The position numbers were made by a program, and so were the translations under genes. Below are positions 1-5,189 of a DNA stretch of 5,189 nucleotides, in pieces; position 1 is the first letter of the stretch, and the number at the start of each line of letters is the position of its first letter. The notes under the pieces are model-generated. The model was not told the DNA's origin. It saw only the letters and a program-made list of their open reading frames with translations, and made no database searches. The stretch comes from Opitutales bacterium (lineage in GTDB: Bacteria; Verrucomicrobiota; Verrucomicrobiia; Opitutales; T3Sed10-336). The stretch spans positions 1 through 5,189 of the forward strand of contig SLOW01000300.1 in assembly GCA_007132315.1 (NCBI GenBank). The letters run 5' to 3'.

Positions 1-2085
1 GTGATCCTGGTGATCTACCTTTTCCTGGGCAGCCTGCGGCAGGTGTTGGTGATGGTCGCGGTCCTGCCAACGATCCTGATCGTCAATTTCGCGCTGATGC
101 GGTTGCTGGGATTCTCGCTGAACATTTTCACCCTGGGCGGACTCGTTGTGGCGGTGGGGGTGGTGCTGGACAATTCCATGGTGGTTCTGGAAAACATCAC
201 TCGACGGCGTGAATTGGAACCGGAAAGGCCCCTGCGTCCCCTGGCGGTCGAGGCCACGAGCCAGGTCGGCCCGGCCATCATGGCGGCCACTCTCGCCTAC
301 ATGGCCTTGTTCGCCCCATTTTTGCTGGTGCCGGGGCTTGCCAGCCTGCTGATGCGGGAATTGATTCTGGTCATTGCCGGAGTGGTGGGCCTCAGTCTGC
401 TCGCGGCGGTGACCCTGACGCCGATGCTGGCGGTCACCTTCGCGCACGCCCGTCCGACCACCGCCGGGCGGTCCCGTTTTCAACAGGTTTTCGCCTGGAT
501 CACGGACCGATACGGACGAATTTTGACCTGGATGCTGCAAGGTCGCCTGCGGGCTGGGCGGCGGTTCCGGTGGTTTTCCATCCGTCCGCGGTGGCCGTTG
601 CTGGTGGGCTTTGTGCTCCTGGCGGCCTTTGGCGTATCGGTGCTGCCGAGGCTGGGCTTCGAATTTCTCCCGGGCATGGACGACGGGCGGCTGACCGTGC
701 GCGTCGGCCTGCCCACCGGCGCCTCGGTCGAGCAAAGCGATCGAATTGTCAGGCGCGTCGAGGAGGCCCTTTCCGGGGAACCGTACATCGAGAGCGTGTT
801 CGCGCTCAGCGGCGGCCGGTCACGCGGGTTGTTCACCCAGGAGAACCCCAACGAGGGCGAGGTGAACATCCAGTTGGCGCCCCGGCGGGAACGACCGATG
901 AGCACCGAAGCTTTCGTCCGCCATTTGCGCCAAACCCTGGCCTCGATCGAAGAGCCCGGGGCGACGATCCGGGTGCGCTCGGCCTCGACCCGGGGGATCC
1001 GGGCCGGCGCCGGGGGGGCCTCGGATATCGTGGTCAAACTCCAGGGAGCACATGTGCCGACCTTGTTCGAACGGGCGGAAGAAACCGCCGGAGTGATGCG
1101 TTCCCTCGATTATCTGACCAACGTGAATGTCGACATGGACATGGAACGGCCGGAATTTCAAATTGTTATCGACCGTGTCCGCGCTGCGGAACTGGGGCTT
1201 TCCATCACCGACGCGGCCCGGTCCCTGCGCACCCTCGTCGGCGGAACGGTGGCCACACGGTATAAGGAAGGCGACCGGCATTATGATGTCCGCGTCATGG
1301 TGGAAGAGCCCTCCCTGGGCTCGCGGCGGGACGTCGCCGATCTCCTGCTGGATCGACCCGGCGGCGGGCAGGTGCGGCTGCACGAGATCGCCGAGGTGCG
1401 CGAGGCGACCGGGGCTGTCGAAATCCAGCGCGAGAACCAAGTCCGCCAGGTGCTCGTGTCGACCGACACGGCGGGAGTTCGGCTGGGAGAATCCCTCTCC
1501 CAGCTGGAAGGGGACCTGCAAAAAGTGTCCCTGCCGGCCGGCTACCGTTTTGACTTCGGCGGCCAGGCCGAACTCTTGCGCGACATGCAGCGCACCATGT
1601 TCCTGATCGTCACTTTCGCCCTGTTTTTCGCTTTTGTCGTCCTGGCCGTCCAATTCAACCGGCTCCTACTGCCTTTTCTCATACTCCTGACCCTGCCCGT
1701 TTGCCTGGCGGGAATGGCGTTCGCCTTGTGGGCGACCGGCCTGGGTCTGGGAGCGACCGTCATGATCGGGATTCTGGTGGTCGTCGCGGCGACGGTAAAC
1801 GACGGCGTGCTCCTGCTGAACTTCGCCGAAGAGATCCGCCGGGACAAGGCGGTGTCGCCCGCCGCCGCGGTCGTGGAAGCCGCTTGTATCCGCCTGCGCC
1901 CCCGGGTGATGACCAGCGTATCGGTCATCGCCGGGCTCTTTCCGTTGGCTTTGAATATCGGAGAAGGCGGCGACATGCTGCAACCCATGGCGGTGGCCGC
2001 GATCGGCGGTCTGGGCGCCGAGATCCTGGTCGCTCTGTTCCTCATGCCCGTATTGTATGTCGTCTTCTCCCGGCAATCGCGCTGA
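1..2085 (+). CDS. Efflux RND transporter permease subunit (AcrB/CusA-like), 5'-truncated by window edge
   Basis: Inner-membrane proton-driven pump subunit of a tripartite efflux system, seen here as its last 694 residues. The frame is open from base 1; the GTG there is an internal Val codon, because the first residues (VILVIYLFLGSLR) match AcrB near residue 350. About 350 residues (TM1, porter half PN1/PN2, part of TM2) are therefore missing; 694 + 350 fits the usual ~1040. Visible order: TM3 (about 15-37), TM4 (41-63) with the relay motif VGVVLDNSMVVLENI, TM5-TM6 (about 89-148), TM7 (198-218) followed by LGFEFLPGMDDG, periplasmic porter/docking region (about 219-530), TM8-TM12 (533-688). Compared with AcrB, D407 is kept (D57) but D408 is N58 and K940 is N600, followed by D601; R971 and T978 are kept (R631, T638). 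The ending LMPVLYVVF then a short tail is normal for the family. Substrate cannot be told: the relay matches neither the classical drug-pump pattern nor a clear metal-pump pattern. Adaptor and outer-membrane genes would be expected upstream. Family assignment is secure. Confidence 0.95.
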   Translation: MILVIYLFLGSLRQVLVMVAVLPTILIVNFALMRLLGFSLNIFTLGGLVVAVGVVLDNSMVVLENITRRRELEPERPLRPLAVEATSQVGPAIMAATLAYMALFAPFLLVPGLASLLMRELILVIAGVVGLSLLAAVTLTPMLAVTFAHARPTTAGRSRFQQVFAWITDRYGRILTWMLQGRLRAGRRFRWFSIRPRWPLLVGFVLLAAFGVSVLPRLGFEFLPGMDDGRLTVRVGLPTGASVEQSDRIVRRVEEALSGEPYIESVFALSGGRSRGLFTQENPNEGEVNIQLAPRRERPMSTEAFVRHLRQTLASIEEPGATIRVRSASTRGIRAGAGGASDIVVKLQGAHVPTLFERAEETAGVMRSLDYLTNVNVDMDMERPEFQIVIDRVRAAELGLSITDAARSLRTLVGGTVATRYKEGDRHYDVRVMVEEPSLGSRRDVADLLLDRPGGGQVRLHEIAEVREATGAVEIQRENQVRQVLVSTDTAGVRLGESLSQLEGDLQKVSLPAGYRFDFGGQAELLRDMQRTMFLIVTFALFFAFVVLAVQFNRLLLPFLILLTLPVCLAGMAFALWATGLGLGATVMIGILVVVAATVNDGVLLLNFAEEIRRDKAVSPAAAVVEAACIRLRPRVMTSVSVIAGLFPLALNIGEGGDMLQPMAVAAIGGLGAEILVALFLMPVLYVVFSRQSR

Positions 2086-2146
2086 TTCTCTTTTATTCTG
2101 AAAGAATCTGTAAGATTTCTGTGCGGGCGGGAGTGAGTAGGGTGTT

Positions 2147-2911
2147 ATGAAACACTCAATCTTCCAACTTGTCGCCGCTCCATTGGCAGCAACGGCCTTA
2201 TTGGCAGCTTCTCTAGCCTTTGCGGGTGAGGATGGCATCGAAACCGAAGGCGAGGTTTCCGAATACTTGGCGAATATCGAGCTTCGTTCGATCGTCACTC
2301 TTCCCGGCACGCGTATGTTCAGCCTGCACGATCCGGAAAACAATCAAGGATTCTGGATCGAGGTCGGCCAGACCCGTCACGGAATCGAAGCGGTTGCATT
2401 CGATCCGGAAACAAACCGCCTCCATCTCAGACATGGCGAGTATGATCGACATGTCGGATTGGCCAGGGGTTATGTGATTTCGGGCGACGGTACACCGGAT
2501 GGGGAAGGACAAGGAAGTGAACGACAACAGCGCCAGGCTGAAAGAGTGGAACGTCAAAGCGAACGGGAGGATCGCCAGGACGAAAGAGATCAATGGCGGG
2601 ATTTACGGGAGCGGTTGAGAACCGTCGGCGGGAATTCGCCCGAAATCGCGGCAATCAGTGAGCGGTTCAGCGCGTATCGGGCGGAAATGCGAACGTTGGA
2701 CAATGCCCTGAGCGAGGCCGACCGGGGTTCCGGGGAGTTCGTGGAGTTGAGCGGGCAGCTTGAGGCACTGCTGGATAACTACAACCAATTTCAAGAGTTC
2801 GCTACGGAAACCCTCATGGAACACCCCGATTTCGACGAAGCGGATGCCCGGAGAATGCTCGACCGGAGCCTGGAAACCGGCCCGAGAAGAAGGGATGATT
2901 CAAATCGCTGA
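2147..2911 (+). CDS. Exported protein of unknown function: small beta domain plus Arg/Gln/Glu-rich coiled coil
   Basis: A 254-residue protein that I do not recognise as a named family. Seen directly: a clean Sec signal peptide (MKH, hydrophobic stretch to about residue 24, AFA before a cleavage site after A26); a compact region at 40-112 with alternating hydrophobics and the signature FSLHDPENNQGFWIEVG, ending in a probable beta strand (RLHLRHGEYDRHVGL); a Gly/Asp linker (113-123); a highly charged segment (124-158) rich in R, Q, E and D that looks like a long helix; a second helical part (165-245) with AEMRTLDNALSEAD and QLEALLDNYNQF; and a basic tail. No cysteine and no further membrane segment, so it is probably periplasmic or secreted. 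The beta region recalls small domains of verrucomicrobial and planctomycete hypothetical proteins and, more loosely, GspC/PilP-type domains (inference). The start is the ATG that gives the signal peptide, with a weak GTGAG 9 nt upstream. It lies 61 bp after the RND gene and could be co-transcribed; a periplasmic accessory role is only a guess. Confidence 0.85.
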   Translation: MKHSIFQLVAAPLAATALLAASLAFAGEDGIETEGEVSEYLANIELRSIVTLPGTRMFSLHDPENNQGFWIEVGQTRHGIEAVAFDPETNRLHLRHGEYDRHVGLARGYVISGDGTPDGEGQGSERQQRQAERVERQSEREDRQDERDQWRDLRERLRTVGGNSPEIAAISERFSAYRAEMRTLDNALSEADRGSGEFVELSGQLEALLDNYNQFQEFATETLMEHPDFDEADARRMLDRSLETGPRRRDDSNR

Positions 2912-2954
2912 CGGGCAGTCACGGGTTTGCAATTAGGAAGCATTGAACAATAAT

Positions 2955-2984
2955 CAATAAAATCCGTCGATCACCACCCCGACG
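2955..2984 (-). terminator. Weak intrinsic-terminator-like hairpin downstream of the protease operon
   Basis: Read on the minus strand, CGTCG (2984-2980), a 10-nt loop and CGACG (2969-2965) form a perfect 5-bp stem, extendable by one G-T pair, followed at once by the T-rich GATTTTATTG. It lies about 40 bp after the stop of the second protease gene, in the convergent gap. The T-tract is on the minus-strand side only, so it would serve the proteases and not the plus-strand gene. The stem is short and the T-tract interrupted, so this is tentative. Confidence 0.3.
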
Positions 2985-3026
2985 CGGAACAACGCGGTGC
3001 GCATTCACATGTTTGGCCGGTCGGAG

Positions 3027-4133
3027 TCATTCGCGCTCCAGTCGCCAGAACATTTTCGGGGTGTTGTCCGGGACCGTTCCGGTCCAGGTGTCCCCGGTGA
3101 CGTCCGTCGCTACGGCTTCCCATTCGTCTGAATGGAGGTCGTGGGTGCGCAGGACCGTGTAGGGATCGCCGCTGGAATTGTCGATGGTCAGGATGACACT
3201 GCCGTCGGCCACGGTGATTCCGGTGATGGCGAGCGTTGCGTCGTCTTCGGAGCTGTCCTCGTCATTGTCGTTTTCATCGGTGCCGGGCACCAAGGTCAAT
3301 TGGTGGCCGGTGTTGCTCATGTGCGCATCGAACTGATCCCGGTAGTGAAGAATAAAGGAATCGAATGAGGTAAACCGGTCTTGAACCGGGGTGCTGTTGT
3401 CTTCGAGCGCCGAATGGATACCGGATACGGTCGGTTCCCCCTCGAATATAATAAACGACGGACTTCCGGAATCGCCCATTTCCAGATAGGCGTCGTCCGT
3501 GCCGGCGGAATTCTCCCTGTATTCAAAGGTGTAGTGGCGGGTGTCGTTGAGGGGACCGTCCTGGATCGGCGGTCCCCCGCCGCCAAAGGAGTCCCTGAAG
3601 CCGGCGATTTCGCCACGTCCCACGCGCGGTTCGTCGTTTCCCCGCCCATACACGAGGATTTCCATTCCCTCCAATTCCGCCTCCGGCTTGTCGAGCACCG
3701 CATAGAACGGGATCCCGTGCGATTTGGGAATATCCTCGGACAGCTCGCCGATGAAAAGATCGGTGTTTTCGCCGCCTTCGTTCTGGATGTTGTGGAATTT
3801 TTCGTACGTGTAGCTGCGCACTTCCCCGTCCGGGCCGAGAAACAGGATCTGCGAGCCGGTGGGGGGGCGGAAGTGATTGGCTGCGACGAAATGCCGGGGC
3901 GAGATCAACGCGAAGCTTTTACGTGAGTCGTCCGCGCTCCAGCCGACGCCGGCGAAATCGGCGTCGTTCACCCAAAGCCCGGGATTCGGCTCGGGATTGC
4001 CCGGGAAGGTGCCCGCGATGAACCGGTCGTGGCGCCCGGGATCGTAGTCGTGAACCTCCAGCCCCGCCAGGGGCGATGCCAGTGTCGCCACTGCGGCGAC
4101 AAGTATGGGAATATGTGGGCGAACGTTTGGCAT
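3027..4133 (-). CDS. Secreted trypsin-fold (S1/PA clan) serine protease with acidic linker and C-terminal beta domain
   Basis: Exported endopeptidase-like protein. Residues are numbered from the alternative TTG start at 4160; the preferred ATG at 4133 is residue 10. All triad elements are visible: His96 in FVAANHFRPP (the usual TAAHC is altered to AANHF), Asp134 in ENTDLFIGEL, and Ser231 in MGDSGSPSF, followed by the late-strand motif VSGIHS. A signal peptide (hydrophobic 18-33, possible cleavage near LAG at 31-33) precedes the catalytic domain. A Gly-rich loop (193-205) lies before the Ser. After the protease (to about 285) come an Asp/Glu-rich linker (294-307) and a ~70-residue C-terminal domain with TVLRTHDLHSDEWEAV and ending FWRLERE, a tail style seen in verrucomicrobial secreted proteins. 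No cysteines; about 65 acidic against 26 basic residues. The residue six before the Ser is Tyr225, not Asp, so trypsin-like Lys/Arg preference is not expected. Second gene of a two-protease operon. The ATG start is preferred because TTG is rarer and its AAGGG lies only 3 nt away; the ATG has AGAAG 4 nt upstream. Substrate unknown. Confidence 0.9.
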   Translation of the reverse strand: MPNVRPHIPILVAAVATLASPLAGLEVHDYDPGRHDRFIAGTFPGNPEPNPGLWVNDADFAGVGWSADDSRKSFALISPRHFVAANHFRPPTGSQILFLGPDGEVRSYTYEKFHNIQNEGGENTDLFIGELSEDIPKSHGIPFYAVLDKPEAELEGMEILVYGRGNDEPRVGRGEIAGFRDSFGGGGPPIQDGPLNDTRHYTFEYRENSAGTDDAYLEMGDSGSPSFIIFEGEPTVSGIHSALEDNSTPVQDRFTSFDSFILHYRDQFDAHMSNTGHQLTLVPGTDENDNDEDSSEDDATLAITGITVADGSVILTIDNSSGDPYTVLRTHDLHSDEWEAVATDVTGDTWTGTVPDNTPKMFWRLERE

Positions 4134-4156
4134 TGAGCTTCTGCGAGCTCGAGTGG

Positions 4157-5071
4157 TCAAGATCCCTTTCGGCGGCGCAGGAACGCGGCCAGCGCAAAAA
4201 CCGCAAACCCGTTCAACAGTCCCCAGGTTCCGGGTTCAGGAATGGTGGAAACGATCCAATCGTCGTAAAGGCTAACACGGGTTGAGGCGACGGTGTCGCC
4301 ATAAGTGGCCAGGCCGTCGTCGGTGTCGTTCCAGTTGATCACAAACGAATGAATGCCTGCAACCACCGGCTCGTCTCCAAGATCGATAAAGACGGGACCG
4401 CCGCTGTCGCCCTGGGCGGCGGCGCCTTCAAGCGGGAGCACATCGGCGTCGTCTGGAGGGAGAAAGTCGTATTCCAGGGTCGTGTCCACCTGGACGGTCG
4501 GCTGTGGTGGGCCCGGGCCGCCGGCGTCATCGTCGCGTTCGATGGTGCTTTCGGCCGCCCGCTTGGTTCCCGCAGTCCCTGAGACCTGTCCATCTTCGCC
4601 TGTTCCGGTGTTGCCGAAACCCACCGAGATGCCGATCGCGCCCACCTCGTTGCCGCCGGTGTACCAATTCGAGGGATCGATGCCCGCAACCGGACTGTCC
4701 AGGCGCGCCAGCGCAATGTCGTTTCCTTCCAAACTCGCGTCGTTTGGATCGGCTTCGGAATTCCAATCGGGATGTCGATGAAACTCGCTTACGTTATAAA
4801 GGCCGTCGCCCACCTCGAACTGCTCCGGAGCGGTGTCCCCGTCCTGAAGGTGCGCCGCGGTCAGCACCCAGCGTGAATCGATCAGGACACCGCTCCCGAG
4901 ACTGGAGCCGGAGGTCAGCATGCCGACACTCGGAAACTGTGCGCCGAAATCCAGGTAGTTTTGGTCGTCGACATCGTGTCGGCGAACAATGCCTTCCGCT
5001 GACGGAAGCGACATAGAAATCAGTGTAAATGCGAGAGTTGTCGATACAAGTACGGGAGAAGTCTGTTTCAT
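4157..5071 (-). CDS. Trypsin-like S1 serine protease with PEP-CTERM sorting signal
   Basis: A 304-residue exported S1-family protease. Seen directly: signal peptide (MKQTS, hydrophobic 7-22), then IVRRHDVDD at 28-36, equivalent to the mature N-terminus of trypsins; His74 in WVLTAAHL, Asp118 in GNDIALARL, Ser223 in AQGDSGGPVF, and a late strand VVAGIHSF. The distances I28-H74 (46) and D118-S223 (105) are slightly above chymotrypsin's 41 and 93. The excess in the second half coincides with a Gly/Pro/Asp-rich loop (about 180-191). The C-terminus is a textbook PEP-CTERM: IPEPGTWG at 277-284, hydrophobic segment to 298, then RRRK. In known systems this tail is recognised by an exosortase and the protein is sorted to the envelope surface or matrix; no exosortase lies in this window. 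No cysteines; 46 acidic versus 14 Lys+Arg residues. The S1-pocket position is Ala217 rather than Asp189, so specificity is probably not tryptic. The start ATG gives the signal peptide; upstream AAGG is only 2 nt away, a weak ribosome site. Its stop overlaps the possible TTG start of the next gene. Confidence 0.95.
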   Translation of the reverse strand: MKQTSPVLVSTTLAFTLISMSLPSAEGIVRRHDVDDQNYLDFGAQFPSVGMLTSGSSLGSGVLIDSRWVLTAAHLQDGDTAPEQFEVGDGLYNVSEFHRHPDWNSEADPNDASLEGNDIALARLDSPVAGIDPSNWYTGGNEVGAIGISVGFGNTGTGEDGQVSGTAGTKRAAESTIERDDDAGGPGPPQPTVQVDTTLEYDFLPPDDADVLPLEGAAAQGDSGGPVFIDLGDEPVVAGIHSFVINWNDTDDGLATYGDTVASTRVSLYDDWIVSTIPEPGTWGLLNGFAVFALAAFLRRRKGS

Positions 5072-5123
5072 GACCTTATCTTTTCAGTCGTGGTGTTCCG
5101 CTTTCCAGATTCCCGCAGTAAGA

Positions 5124-5149
5124 ATACGTGAAATGGTTTTTTGATACGT
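5124..5149. repeat. Direct hexamer repeat ATACGT, 20 bp apart, in the protease upstream region
   Basis: ATACGT occurs at 5124-5129 and again at 5144-5149, start to start 20 bp, about two helical turns, so both copies face the same side of the DNA. The second copy overlaps the candidate -10 box and contains the palindrome TACGTA. It could be an operator, but two hexamers in an AT-rich 118-bp region may also arise by chance. Confidence 0.25.
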
Positions 5150-5169
5150 ACAAGAAGGACCTAAGACAA
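5141..5169 (-). promoter_or_regulatory. Candidate sigma-70-type promoter of the protease operon
   Basis: On the minus strand, TTGTCT (5169-5164) and TATCAA (5146-5141) are separated by exactly 17 bp, each matching four of six consensus positions (TTGACA, TATAAT). It lies about 70 bp upstream of the first protease start, in the only non-coding stretch before the two-gene unit. Promoter consensus in this lineage is poorly known to me, so this is a position guess from the sequence alone. Confidence 0.25.
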
Positions 5170-5189
5170 GGGAAAAGGCGGAAAAGAAA

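Noticed and set aside
1..3. GTG at base 1 as a true start codon
   Set aside because: The protein starts mid-family at about AcrB residue 350 within TM2, so the gene continues upstream of the window.
480..1653. Long antisense and alternative-frame open frames inside the RND gene (for example 820-1653 on the minus strand, 277 codons)
   Set aside because: They lie over a frame with clear RND family motifs, their translations are low-complexity Arg/Pro/Gly-rich, and they have no credible start context; high GC explains their length.
2095..2120. Inverted repeats after the RND stop: ATTCT/AGAAT (2095-2107) and AGAATCT/AGATTTCT (2103-2120) as a terminator or attenuator
   Set aside because: Stems are 5-7 bp, AT-rich, one with a bulge, and no T-tract follows; they would be too unstable. 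They overlap as mutually exclusive structures, but nothing supports a riboswitch.
2086..2146. A separate promoter for the unknown exported-protein gene (TAAGAT at 2111-2116 as a -10 box)
   Set aside because: No acceptable -35 element lies 16-18 bp upstream; the 61-bp gap neither proves nor excludes an internal promoter.
2909..2921. TGAC/GTCA inverted repeat at the end of the unknown exported-protein gene as its terminator
   Set aside because: Only 4 bp of stem with no T-tract on the plus strand.
2981..2996. Short direct repeat ACGCGG in the convergent gap as an attachment site or repeat element
   Set aside because: Six bases repeated once in GC-rich DNA is expected by chance, and there is no integrase, tRNA gene or transposase nearby.
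1..5189. CRISPR arrays, tRNA/rRNA genes, insertion sequences, phage genes or defence systems
   Set aside because: No regularly spaced repeats, no cloverleaf-like or rRNA sequence, and no transposase, integrase or nuclease motifs on either strand; coding space is filled by the four genes described.

Overview
The window reads as a stretch of a fairly GC-rich Gram-negative chromosome, most likely from a saline-water member of the Verrucomicrobiota. The pointers are an RND efflux pump (two-membrane envelope), a secreted protease with a C-terminal PEP-CTERM sorting signal, a second protease ending in a small beta domain that finishes FWRLERE (a style of secreted-protein tail I associate with this phylum), and strongly acidic, cysteine-free exported proteins. 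The taxonomic assignment is an inference from protein style, not a database match.

Layout. Positions 1-2085 (+) hold the C-terminal two thirds of an AcrB/CusA-type RND inner-membrane transporter; its first ~350 residues lie upstream of the window. After 61 bp comes a gene at 2147-2911 (+) for a 254-residue exported protein of unknown function: signal peptide, small beta domain with a WIEVG signature, then an Arg/Gln/Glu-rich coiled coil. A 115-bp convergent gap (2912-3026) carries a weak terminator-like hairpin for the minus strand. Two overlapping minus-strand genes fill the rest: transcribed first is 5071-4157, a trypsin-fold (S1) serine protease with a PEP-CTERM tail, then 4133-3027 (or 4160-3027), a second, divergent trypsin-fold protease with an Asp/Glu-rich linker and C-terminal beta domain. 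Positions 5072-5189 are non-coding and hold the presumed promoter of the protease pair.

Function. The right half is a two-gene operon for exported proteases with intact His/Asp/Ser triads but different C-terminal fates: one should be handled by an exosortase system (no exosortase gene is present here), the other released or held by its C-terminal domain. The left half is the end of an efflux operon whose adaptor and outer-membrane genes, if present, would be upstream; the unknown exported protein may or may not belong to it. No RNA gene, CRISPR array, insertion sequence or phage element is visible. The most interesting points are the protease pair, the possible zymogen-free activation of the first protease, the altered proton-relay residues of the RND pump, and the unknown beta-domain/coiled-coil protein.
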